A stretch of DNA of 64,000 nucleotides from contig JAJEKV010000489.1 in assembly GCA_021234155.1 (NCBI GenBank), positions 1 through 64,000 of the forward strand, given 5' to 3'. Made by a program: the position numbers and the translations under genes. The stretch is from Isoetes taiwanensis. Its lineage: Eukaryota > Streptophyta > Lycopodiopsida > Isoetales > Isoetaceae. Of this stretch, positions 12,499 through 22,915 are shown piece after piece. The notes below the pieces were generated by a model, which made no database searches, was not told the origin of the DNA, and saw nothing but the letters and a program-made list of their open reading frames with translations. The stretch's first letter is position 1; the number at the start of each line of letters is the position of its first letter.

Positions 12499-12567
12499 GC
12501 ATTTTTGAGAGTCGAACCGGGTCTATTGCTTGGAAGGCAATTATCCTAACCGTTGGACTACAAATGC
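12499..12567 (-). pseudogene. tRNA-Gly copy with T-arm deletions
   Basis: The acceptor/T-arm junction reads GCATTTTTGAGAG and the C run is shortened. The rest of the tRNA is consensus. The damage coincides with a short patch where other CHG-type sites of the unit are also altered, while the flanking units are clean. Confidence 0.55.
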
Positions 12568-13055
12568 AACCCAACATTTAGTGCATCATGAACTTCTGGA
12601 AGAGGATTAACAAAGATGTGCTTTGCATGCCATTTTACAACCAAGTCCAGATGGCTCCCAGTTGGACTACAAATGCAACCCAACGTTTCGTGGATTATGA
12701 ATTCCTGAAAAAAGATTGAACAAAGATGTGCTTTGCATGCTTTTTTAACCAACTCCAGATGACTTCCAGAGGCAATATGTCTTCCAATAGCCAGAGTCTA
12801 CTAATTACATTTGACGAGAATCAAACCTAAATCTCTTGCTTGGAAGTCAATTATCCTAACCATTGGACTATAAGTGCAATCCATAATTTGGTGTATTACG
12901 AACTCTTGAAAGAATAACAACATGTGCTATGCATGCATTTTTTATCATGAACTCTTGGAAGAATATTAACAAAAAAGTGCCATGGATGCATTTTTTAGGA
13001 CCAAGTCCAGATGACTTGCAAACGCGTTTAACTACTCAGAGCAGACTCTACTACA

Positions 13056-13127
13056 TGCATTTGCCAGGAGTCGAACCCGGGTCTATTGCTTGGAAGGCAA
13101 TTATCCTAACCGTTGGACTACAAATGC
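13056..13127 (-). tRNA. tRNA-Gly(UCC), near-intact
   Basis: Consensus cloverleaf with one change that makes the T-stem CCGGG/CCTGG (a G-U pair). T-loop TTCGACT. The same GCCAGGAG variant (plus strand) is present in the copy interrupted by the hAT-like element at 22764-22771. Confidence 0.87.
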
Positions 13128-13612
13128 AACCCAACATTTAGTGCATCATGAACTTCTGGAAGAGGATTAACAAAGATGTGCTTTGCATGCCATTTTACAA
13201 CCAAGTCCAGATGGCTCCCAGTTGGACTACAAATGCAACCCAACGTTTCGTGGATTATGAATTCCTGAAAAAAGATTGAACAAAGATGTGCTTTGCATGC
13301 TTTTTTAACCAACTCCAGATGACTTCCAGAGGCAATATGTCTTCCAATAGCGAGTCTACTAATTACATTTTACGAGAATCAAACCTAAATCTCTTGCTTG
13401 GAAGTCAATTATCCTAACCATTGGACTATAAGTGCAATCCATAATTTGGTGTATTACGAACTCTTGAAAGAATAACAACATGTGCTATGCATGCAATTTT
13501 ATTATGAACTCTTGGAAGAAGATTAGCAAAAAAGTGCCATGGATGCATTTTTTAGGACCAAGTCCAGATGACTTGCAAACGCGTTTAACTACTCAGAGCA
13601 GACTCTACTACA

Positions 13613-13684
13613 TGCATTTGCCGGGAGTCGAACCCGGGTCTATTGCTTGGAAGGCAATTATCCTAACCGTTGGACTACAAATGC
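13613..13684 (-). tRNA. tRNA-Gly(UCC), intact
   Basis: Same cloverleaf and B box as the copy at 10823-10894. It is the last clean copy before the scrambled stretch that begins near 13800. Confidence 0.9.
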
Positions 13685-13800
13685 AACCCAACATTTAGTG
13701 CATCATGAACTTCTGGAAGAGGATTAACAAAGATGTGCTTTGCATGCCATTTTACAACCAAGTCGGATGGCTCCCGGTTCGGACTACAAATACAACTTAC

Positions 13801-14880
13801 AAAAAATAAGCCAAGATTTTTGTAATTCTGAATTATAAAAACTTTTTTTTTTCAAGTCTACTTTAACAACTTTTCCATGGATTTTTTAAACAATATCAAA
13901 ACAATAATTTGAACCTTTGTATCGTCTTCCAATACTTTATGTATGTTACATGAAGATTGAATGACACTTTGGATGTTCATTGCTTAAATTATAAGTTACA
14001 TCAAGTAAAAATTATCCTAACATTGGACTATAAGTGCAATCCATAATTTGCTCAAGTCCATTTTATACGAAACAATTGCCATGAAGCCAAACACACTCCA
14101 TTGTAGAAAGCACTACAACAAATAATAACCTTAAGTGTTTCCTTAACAAAAGCTTGCCATGGATGTCATTATCCAGGAGCATTTTCCATATTCTTCATGC
14201 ATTTTTTATTCTAAACAACAAAGACTCTAAAGATGTTTAAGTTGGTCGAAAAAAAGTGAATATTGATTGAATTGCGGCAATTAGTTTCACCTAGCAAGTT
14301 GCCCTACAAATGCAACCCAATTGGGGTTTAAAGCAAAGAAGAATAACAATAAATTGATTTGCCATAACAAAGATGATGCTATTTGCCATGCCATTTTATG
14401 AAAAGCAACTCTATATGGCTATCACCATTGGACTACAAATGTTATCCATTTCCTAGCTCCTCATTATCATTCCATTGGTGCAAAAGAAGTTGATATAAGA
14501 TGTGCTTTGCATTGTTTTTAAACAACAACTTCAAAATGACTTTACAAAACAATATGCCTTCTAGAATATTGAACAAAGATGTGCTTTGTTACTAATAGAT
14601 TCCCAACTCAGGATGACTTCCAAACAATAAATCTCTTGACTTTCAAATTTTTATCCTAACCATTGGACTGCAAGTGCAATCCATTTTTGGTTTATTGATG
14701 AACTCTTGAAAAAATAACATGAGGGAATGCCCTAACCTTCATTTTTTATGATGAACTCTTGGAAGAATATTAACAAACTTTGCCATGGATGCATTTTTTA
14801 GGACCAAGTGGAATGACTTGCCTTCACGTTTAAACCAACACCAACTTAGGACTCTCGGCATATGCACATGAATGCCTCAT
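13801..14880. repeat. scrambled satellite-like sequence
   Basis: Fragments of the satellite (for example ATTGGACTATAAGTGCAATCCATAAT-like pieces near 14025 and 14670, GAACTCTTGGAAGAATATTAACAAA near 14750) are embedded in AT-rich sequence that resembles satellite only loosely and does not keep its order. No tRNA is intact. It is an old eroded part of the array, or a poorly resolved consensus. Confidence 0.6.
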
Positions 14881-15738
14881 TTAACATCCACGGGTCTATT
14901 GCTTGAAGGCAATTATCTAACCGTTGGACTACAAATGCAACCCAACATTTTATATGCATCATGAACTTACGGAAGAGGATTAACAAAGATGTGCTTTGCA
15001 TGCCATTTTACAACCAAAGTCAGATGGCTTCCGGTTGGACTACAAATGGAACCCAACGTTTTGTGGATTATGAATTCCTGAAAAAAGATTGAACAAAGAT
15101 GTGCTTTGCATGCTTTTTTAACAAACTCCATATGACTTCCAGAGGCATTATATCTTCCAATAGCCAGAGTCTACTAATTACATTTGACGAGAGTCAAACC
15201 TAAATCTCTTGTTTGGAAGTCAACTATCCTAACCATTGGACTATAAGTGCAATCCATAATTTGGTATATTACGAACACTTGAAAGAATAACAACATGTGC
15301 TATGAATGCATTTTTTATTATGAACTCTTGGAAGAAGATTAGCAAAAAAGTGCCATGGATGCATTTTTTAGGAGCAAGTCAGATGGCTTGCAAACGCATT
15401 TAACTACTCAGAGCAGACTCTACTACATGCATTTGCCGGGAGTCGAACCCGGGTCTATTGCTTGGAAGGCAATTATCCTAACCGTTGGACTACAAATGCA
15501 ACCCAACATTTGATGCATCATGAACTTCTGGAAGAGGATTAACAAAGATGTGCTTTGCATGCCATTTTACAACCAAGTCCAGATGGCTCCCAGTTGGACT
15601 ACAAATGCAACCCGATGTTTCGTGGATTATGAATTCCTGAAAAAAGATTGAACAAAGATGTGCTTTGCATGCTTTTTTAACCAACTCCAGATGACTTCCA
15701 GAGGCAATATGTCTTCCAATAGCCAGAGTCTACTTTAC
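14881..15738 (-). repeat. tRNA-Gly satellite, block 3
   Basis: A degenerate tRNA copy at about 14891-14938, then a clean unit from about 15030. The unit carries the diagnostic variants TGGAACCCAACGTTTTGTGG, AACAAACTCCATATGAC and GGCATTATATCTTCC that also mark the units at 1-400 and 8740-9100. It ends at the LINE 3' end. Confidence 0.85.
15428..15499 (-). tRNA. tRNA-Gly(UCC), intact
   Basis: Fully consensus cloverleaf and B box, as at 10823-10894. It lies about 240 bp from the LINE insertion point. Confidence 0.9.
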
Positions 15739-16302
15739 TTTTTTTAATTGAAGGCCATAGATAATATATTGACAAAATTAAGTTAAAGTTACAAAATTAC
15801 TTTTTGAAGGGAAGTGTAACCCTGGTTACCACCTATATATATATAGAGGTAGAAGTTTAAGCCCAAAAAAAGATATAGATATGCATACCAGTGTTCTTAG
15901 AAAGCATCCACAACCTAAAAAGTAGGATTTTAGATTAGAATTGGCTAGATTTGATGCCCTTTGACCATAGTTGAAAGTCGCGAGAAAGCACATAGGCATG
16001 CCTCGGCTTTTGCCATATTGAACCTCCCACGATTATCCTTGGCCATGCACAAGGGCCGGCGTCACGACGGATATCGATCGCGGGGAGCACTCACATTCAC
16101 AAGTCTCGTCATGACTCTCACCATGCGGGGGCGAATACTTTGATCCCTTTGCTCATTTGTTCTCGGATCGATCTTTTTTCCACTTGAGTTTCGAGCGAGC
16201 ATGAAAATGATTCTGAAAAGCAACCAAGTAAAATATGAGAAGAGGATGAGAAATTCAAGAATACTTAACACGTATTTGTTATCCATCTTATGTCATAATA
16301 AT

Positions 16303-19300
16303 CTATCCGCTTAATATGACCTCAGGATGAGTGATGTCACAATTAAAGATGAAGTTATTCACGCCTTTCCATATCCTCCACGAGAATGATGTAAATTCTC
16401 CAATCCCTAGGTTGATCCGGCATGAAGAGTTCCTGGAGGCTGATAGTATTGAGGTGGAGTCCCAATTGAAATTTGAGGCTAGTTCAGAACCCACTCTGAC
16501 CAAATGCATTCTCTGAATAAGTGGTCCTCATCTTCTCTATGGGCCAAACATCTGGGGCACACATCTGAATCTGCCATATGCATCTTAAATCTCTTCTCGA
16601 TTAGTGGCAGTTTTGTGCCATAAGCGCCACATAAAGGATTTGACCTTAGGCGGGATTGGGCTTGACCACATAAACTTAAGGTTCCTGATACATCTTTCTG
16701 CCCCAATCAGCCACTTATTATGCAAAGTAATAACCTGATCCTTCATAAGGAATCTGTAAGCTGTTTTTACTGTGAATTCAGTATTCCCATTATGGTTCCA
16801 ATTACTTTCCCCATTCGCCCACTTCCCTTGGACAAGCATGGTACAGATGTTATTATACAAGGCTTGACAGTTATCATTCTCTCCATAAAGCTTCGATTCC
16901 CCGAAAGGAATAATCCCATTCTCATTGAACATGTCCCTGATGTGGTGGATACCTTTATTATCCCAAAGTTTAGCTTGATCCGGGAAATGGCAGGCCAGAC
17001 AAAGAGAGGGATTATTCGTGAGAAGAGCTGGATTCCAAAATATGGACTGATCTAGAGATAGCCCCTCCTTCCAAGAGAACATCCCTTTTACCAGATTCCA
17101 CGCCCTAATCCACTTTTTAAGGAGGCCCGGTATGGAATTTGGGACAGTGAATGGAAAATAGATAGCGTGGGGAAGACTCATCTTCACATTTCTCCAACCA
17201 TAGGGGTGACATCTGGTTAAATAGTGTCTGATAATTTTAGAAATCGGGTGATTGATCTTGTCATGAGCAGCCTTAAAGAAATATTTGGCAGCCAAGGCTA
17301 TCCCTTGCTTTTCGATATTGATTACACCCAATCCACCTGACTTCTTGCTCTTACAGCACTCCTTCATAGATACCGGAGTCCAGCATCTCTTGTTCTGCCC
17401 GCAAGAAATAAACCTACCTATAATACTCTGGAGCTTGGAGGATACTTTCTTTGGAGCCAGTATAACCGATGACTGGTATACATGGGAAGAGGAGATTACA
17501 AAATTAGCAATTATGGCCCTGCCTTGTTTAGAGATGTACTTGGAATTCAGACTGTCCACTTTCCTCTGAAACTTCTCAATGATGTCTGCCCAGATATCGG
17601 AGGGACTGCCTTTTAAGGCCATAGGGACACCTAAAATTTTGGAAGAGGTAGTTGGTAGAATATACTTACAGCCCATGAGAGCAGCCGTTTGCTCTCCTTT
17701 TACCTGATCTTTGGCCACAATCTTAGATTTCAGAGGGTTGATCTTACATCCCGAAACTTCCCCAAATTCTTCCAGAATGGCCCGAGTGTTGATGAGTGAA
17801 CTGTTATCCATCGAGGCGAAAGAGGGAATGTATCATCACGCAAAATGGCCATTCAAGATCTGATCCAAGCCTCCATTCCCCGGAAGGGAGAGGCCTTGAA
17901 TCAAATTAGTGCTTTTGGCTTCCTCCGGTTCTTTGTGAAGGGCCTCCATGACAATAAGGAAAGGAATGGGGCTAATGGACAACCTTTTTTGACCCCCTCG
18001 AAGGGGAAGAATGGTCCACATTCCCCATTAATTAAAAGCAGAAGATCTAGAGTTAGAAAGAATTGCTTTAAAAGGAGAATTACCTCATTGGAGAAACCTA
18101 AGGCTTTTCTGACATTTGAAGAGAAAATTCCAGCTCCACGAGTCAAAGGCTTTAGTAATATCAAGCTTAATAAGAGCAATATCCTATTTTGTATCCTTAG
18201 CCCAATTTCATTGAGAATCATTTGTAACCACATTATCTAAAATAAATATATCCTTGGATAGGCTTTTGGGAAGTGCTAATAATCTTTTCCAAGACCAACT
18301 TCAATCTCTTTGCCTTGACACGAGAGAAATCAACTTATACACTACATTAGAAAGGGATATGGGCACATGTCAGAAGGTAGCGAGGAGCCTCAATTTTAGG
18401 GATGAGTGATCGGACTAGTGTTAATCCTTGCATCCATACATTTTTGTCCCCTGAACTCATTGGCGGGCATGCAATGCTATCTCAGAGAATAGGCCAAGTT
18501 TTGATATAGAACTCAACAGGGGAGCCCATCCGGACCAGGGCTTTTGCCTTTTCCATGTCCTTGGCTATACTAAATAATTCATTTTAGAGAAGGGTTTCTC
18601 AATATCGAGTTGTCATCGGGTTAACCTTAGCTTGAAGATTGATGAACCTATCCATAGCTGCGGTGGCGGTCTGATTAGTACCCATGATATTCTTAAAGTG
18701 ATTTTGCGGTAGCCACCTTTAACCGATCTTCATTGAGAGATATCATCATTCCCAACCTTGATCTCAAAATGTGGTTCCTCTTCACTCTACCCTTTGCTTT
18801 GACAAAAAGAATTTGGAGCTACTCCTCTCGTCATGCTTAATTTCCCTAATCTTGGCTTTTCGGCTTCCACCCCTTGGCTATTCTTATCTCCTCTCTTTCA
18901 ATTTGGAATCCCATCCTTGTCTACATCCCGGCATATGGGAGTCTATTCCTCAAATCCTTTAAATGACTTTGTTTTTTTGGCGTGCCATGGCATTTACCCC
19001 ATTCTTTAAGCCAAATTTTGATAGCCTTGGACAAATGAATCCACCAATACATCCACCACAATTTGCCATTAGGTTTGGGATGATTATCTAAGACTTGTTG
19101 GAACCTAGTCATGAATTCCTCATGCTCGGAAGGTTAGTATTGAGCTTGAAATATGTCCTCCTCTTTTGACATATTTAGCGGTAGAAATGCTCATCGGTGA
19201 GGGAAATGATCGAGAGAGGTGTAGCCCTCTAGATTATTAACTTCTGTTGCTTTGATTCCCGCATTTTTCGGATAAGTAAAACCTATCATGGAGGCATAAC

Positions 19301-19910
19301 GTTGGATCCACCCTTTTGTATTCGTCCAACTATAAGAGTTGGCTTTGGTTACGGCCATAGTTAGATTATGCCCTCGGATTAGGTTTCGACAAAGCGCCCT
19401 CTCCTGCTTCCCCGGAGGCCTAAAATTTTTGTTCTTCATAAAAGCTGTTAGTTACCATATTTAGATCACCCCTAAGATACACTCATCAAATTCTAAATTG
19501 TCGGACTAATTTTAACCTTCGCCAAACATCAACTCTATCCCCGGATTGTTAAAAGCATAGATATTAACTAGAACAAGTCTAATCTTGAAGCGGTACATAG
19601 AAGAATGTGCCACCTACCATCATTCCCATTTATCATATACATGTCGAATGATTCAGATTGTCATTCCATGCCATGGCAATACCTCGGAGGAGTCCTTGGC
19701 GGGAATAGACCAAATCTTGAGATTAGGAGGAAGGGATCTACTTAGAATGGTAGCATGATTGATCGTGAATCTTGTGTTCTTGGATGAAAAGAAAATCGGG
19801 GGTAAGGGGGAGGAAAAGACATACCTTTAATCTGTCCCTTTTCATCTTGTTATTGAGACCACGGAGATTCCGGGTAATACAATCTATGTTCCTATCCATC
19901 GGGACTTTTA
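16303..19910 (-). pseudogene. LINE ORF2: endonuclease-reverse transcriptase remnant
   Basis: The endonuclease begins near 19900 with NLRGLNNKMKRDRLK, followed by FLFIQEHKIHD holding the catalytic Glu of APE-type LINE endonucleases, and ends near 19200 with TSLDHFPH at the usual SDH position. RT motifs follow: GVKKGCPLAP (about 18000) and SPIPFLIVMEAL in another frame. A FADDT catalytic box near 17830 is split by one extra base (a TGATGA appears in frame). The longest intact piece (17811-16585, 408 codons) covers RT thumb and connection sequence, and a CX2C zinc-finger region (VCPRCLAHREDEDHLFREC) lies at 16600-16500 in a third frame. It cannot encode a working enzyme. Confidence 0.85.
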
Positions 19911-19999
19911 TACACCGTACTCTATTGAGCTTGGATGGTTTGCTTTCTCGGGCTAGATCGCATGGTCCATTGTAAAATTTCTTTTTACCTCGCCCTGCT

Positions 20000-22428
20000 T
20001 TTTTATCAACAATTTTCCGGCCTTTATCTTACGTATCCGGCCAACCCCTCAATTTTATCCAAGATATCGCCTCTTTTTTTTTGAAACAATAAGTGTAAAG
20101 GCCCGAAAAATGAAGTCCCCTTCAATGTCAATCCTCAGCGACATGTTAATGTTCTTTAGAAATAGAACCATGTTATCTTTAATTTCCATCCTAGGAGTAT
20201 CAATGTACTCCTTATGATCACCTGCCATATAAGATGCCTCCATTCTGTCCCCTATGATCATCTGATCATTCAAATGGGCGGGCATTACGGAATCCTTATC
20301 ACCCACCTTCTCCTTCATCCCTTTTGGCATCCAAATCTGCTTGATCTTCTGGGGGGGAGCTTCATTATTCTCCAACCCAGGGACTGGCCATTTGGAATAA
20401 TTAACCGTGATCTCGGATATTCATTGATTTTCACTCTTGTTTTAATCTTTTTTTTTCCATTCAGAGTTGATTTTTTTAGAGATACACAAGAAGGGAAGTT
20501 AGTTTGGGGATATTGATGTCTATAACTTCCCCAAATTCGAGAGAGGGCCAATAAGTGAGTGCGAGTCCAAAAGGCTGGAGGGAGATTAGGAAAAAGTAAT
20601 CCAAGTAGATGTTCGATCTCCCTTTACGAACGGAATGAATGCGGACTCCACTTCATGATGTAGAGCGGGGGAATTGGCAATAGAATCTAGCTTCCTCTTT
20701 AAAATGTAATCAACACGGACCTCGTCCCGCACCACGATCTGAAAGGTTTTACTATCTAGCTTGAGGATCGACATAATCGAGGATGTCTTTGGGATTTGGT
20801 TATCAAGCCTTAATGTCCCGGCGGGGCATTTCGGGGAAATGAATCAAGAGGCCTTTCTTGGAGAAAATGTTAGTAGCCAGAAGAATCGGGCACACCAAAG
20901 CAGTCAATAAAATCACCATTACTAACATTCTCCCTCAGGGGTTAGTAGAAGAAGCGGCTTTTCCCCTAAAAAATAATTTTTTATATGATGGGGGAGATAT
21001 CACACCTTTTGCTTTGTCATTCTTCCCTATTAGGAATGGAGTTGGTAATCTTGTTCTCCCCAATCTTAGTTTTTGTCGGGGTTCAGTTGGAAAACTTGAT
21101 TTCTTCACAATTACCCCAGTCACATAAGTTGACCTCCATGGGGTTGAAGAATCCATTTGAATCCTTGATCTCACATGGTTTTGCTTTGCTTCTTTCTTTG
21201 GTGATAAACTTCGAGGAGAGGTGGATATCCCTTCTATTTGCGGTTCTTGTCAAGTCCCAATTTGAATGATTTAGATGCCTTTCTATCACATGATCCTCGC
21301 CTCTTCCCATCTTTTTGATTAACTTTGATACTTGCCTTGGATCCTTCCTTCACCCCATCCCAAACAAATATGAGGTTCTTTACCTTTGATAACAGTTCAT
21401 CCATGAAAGTTCTAAATATCTTTGTTTTTAGGGCTACAACAATCTGTTTGAGTGGCCCTGCTTCCGAGTGATGAGTTTATAGAGGGTATTATCCATTTCT
21501 TGCACAAAACCGAATGTGTTCCAAACCCAGTCCCTATCATTAAGCCCTTAGTCCATATAATCTTTATCAATCCCCTTGAGTTTCTCCTTGCATGCCACTA
21601 TACCTATCTCTTCATTTACCCCCATGCTGAAAGCGGCCGCCCAACGATCCACGATTATCTCGGAGCAGTTGGGTGTAAATTTCCTTAAGCACACTCCAAG
21701 CCTTATCATTGGTCTCAAGCCGGAAAATCTGCGTCCATTCTTAGTCCTCTATACTCGGTTAAGTTTGGAACCACCCGACCTTTGTTTTGGTGTTAGCCAT
21801 CGGTGCTCGACTATGTCTACATTGCTCTCATGAAGACGGATGAAGGAATAACCGTTACCGAGAAGGCCATTTGTAACCTCGACTTTCTTACCCGATTTTT
21901 CCAATATCAAAGTCGCACTTGATGTCTTTCCCGTCCCCAAGATAATTCCCGGATGTGACATAAAAGCCGATGGCCGTCTTGCAGAAAATCCCAAATAGAT
22001 TGATCCTAAAAAGACCTTGCTTGCCGCATTTTTAGGCCAAGCCCAAAGCCGGATCTATTCTAGTTAGAAACTAGGAATCTCCACACCACCACATCTAGGT
22101 CACCGGATATGTTGTGACGGAGGTCGAATGCATTTTGATAAATTGGTTCGCTCCAAATTCCAATGGAGCGCTCATCATAAACAAATTCCTCTCATATCTA
22201 TTCCCAAGACCCGATATAAGGTTGGGAATTATGACCCTGCGTGAGAGAACGGATCTGTCAAAACAAAGGATGCCTGAGAAAGAAAGAGTTGAGCGCTAAT
22301 CTCTGAAACCTATCCTAGAATTGGATTCTCTTGCTTCTCTAATCAAATTCTCAATGATTATCTTGAATCTTGAAATTCCTTTGGGATATGGACAATTGAA
22401 CAAAGACTTCTAGCAAAGCCTCATCCAT
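20000..22428 (-). pseudogene. LINE ORF1 remnant
   Basis: The minus-strand start at 22428 reads MDEALLEVFVQLS before an early stop. Further open pieces include one at 21994-21749 (GNGYSFIRLHESNVDIVEHRW), which has the look of the DUF4283-type RNA-binding region common in plant LINE ORF1; that assignment is tentative. I could not find a clear CCHC zinc knuckle. Several stops and frame shifts separate the pieces. Confidence 0.5.
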
Positions 22429-22442
22429 CGGGGCTGGGGGAG

Positions 22443-22771
22443 TTTTTAACCAACTCGGATGACTTCAAGGTTCATTTTTATGTCTTCCACGAAAGCGAGT
22501 CTACTTTACATTTGACGAGAATCAAACTTAAATCTCTTGCTTGGAAGTCAATAATCCTAACCATTGGATTATAAGTGCAATCCATAATTTGGTGTTTTAC
22601 GAACTCTTGAACGAATAACAACATGTGTTATGCATGCGTTTTTTATTATGAACTCTTGGAAGAATATTAACAAAAAAGTGCCATGGATGCATTTTTTAGG
22701 ACCAAGTCCATATGACTTGCAAATGCATTTAACTACTCAGTGCAGAATCTATTACATGCATTTGCCAGGAG
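22443..22771 (-). repeat. tRNA-Gly satellite, block 4
   Basis: About half a unit between the LINE and the hAT-like element, ending after the first 15 bp of a tRNA copy. It includes the decayed tRNA-like segment and the second spacer. Confidence 0.88.
22757..22771 (-). pseudogene. tRNA-Gly copy cut by the hAT-like element (3' part)
   Basis: Acceptor 3' strand and part of the T-arm of a tRNA copy. The rest resumes at 32604. The break follows GCCAGGAG, which is repeated at the far side of the element. Confidence 0.85.
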
Positions 22772-22915
22772 CATGGTTACCGGGAACGACGTTCCGAACA
22801 CTGTTCCCGTTCCGAACATGTTTCGGGGCATGCCACGTTCCGGGAACTTTTGTTCCCGTTCCGAATGTGCATGCTACTGGGAACGGCGTTCCGAGAATGT
22901 TCCGGTAAGTTGGTA
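22772..22915. repeat. left terminal and subterminal repeats of the hAT-like element
   Basis: The 10-bp terminal repeat CATGGTTACC is followed by clustered GGGAACG, GTTCCG and CGTTCCGAACA motifs, direct and inverted. The matching right end is at about 32520-32595. Confidence 0.8.

Larger units (their letters stand above)
7381..13800 (-). repeat. tRNA-Gly satellite, block 2 (best preserved)
   Basis: About eleven head-to-tail units. Clean copies are about 556-560 bp apart (tRNA ends at 10894, 11452, 12011, 12567, 13127 and 13684). Besides the tRNA, each unit contains a second tRNA-like segment with mutated arms and a short fragment equal to the tRNA 5' end (plus strand TTGGACTACAAATGCAACCC) in the middle of spacer 1. 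Units at 7500-8700 and 10360-13740 match the consensus closely. Units at about 9100-10360 and small patches at 12430-12520 and 13345-13375 differ mostly at CCAG/CTGG/CCTG sites. Recurring short open frames across the unit are by-products of the repetition. Confidence 0.93.
15739..22442 (-). mobile_element. L1-type LINE, decayed
   Basis: A non-LTR retrotransposon on the minus strand, interrupting a satellite unit. The 5' end lies near 22442, just ahead of a candidate ORF1 start at 22428. The 3' end near 15739 carries a short A tail (A7 on the minus strand). Flanking satellite segments 15674-15738 and 22443-22509 cover the same part of the unit and share the unusual CTACTTTAC where other copies read CTACTAATTAC, so they look like a target duplication of about 65 bp. 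The order is ORF1, endonuclease, RT, zinc-finger C-terminus. All frames are broken. Confidence 0.85.

Noticed and set aside
10823-13684. CRISPR-like array of direct repeats.
   Set aside because: The period is 558 bp, spacers are repeated rather than unique, and the sequence is eukaryotic.
7914-13698. Recurring 64-72-codon open frames in every satellite unit on both strands, which look like a conserved small protein family.
   Set aside because: They run through the tRNA gene and are conserved only because the DNA repeats. The plus-strand one is antisense to the tRNA, and no unit has a coherent promoter or codon bias.
15830-15860. Helitron 5' end at the TATATATATAGAGG motif.
   Set aside because: It does not match the TATTATAAAGTTTTA start shared by the two complete Helitrons and lies within the LINE 3' region.
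22360-22442. Satellite remnant upstream of 22443 (ATTGAACAAAGAC resembles the unit).
   Set aside because: The minus strand here reads as the start of LINE ORF1 (MDEALLEVF...), and the resemblance is limited to about 14 bp.
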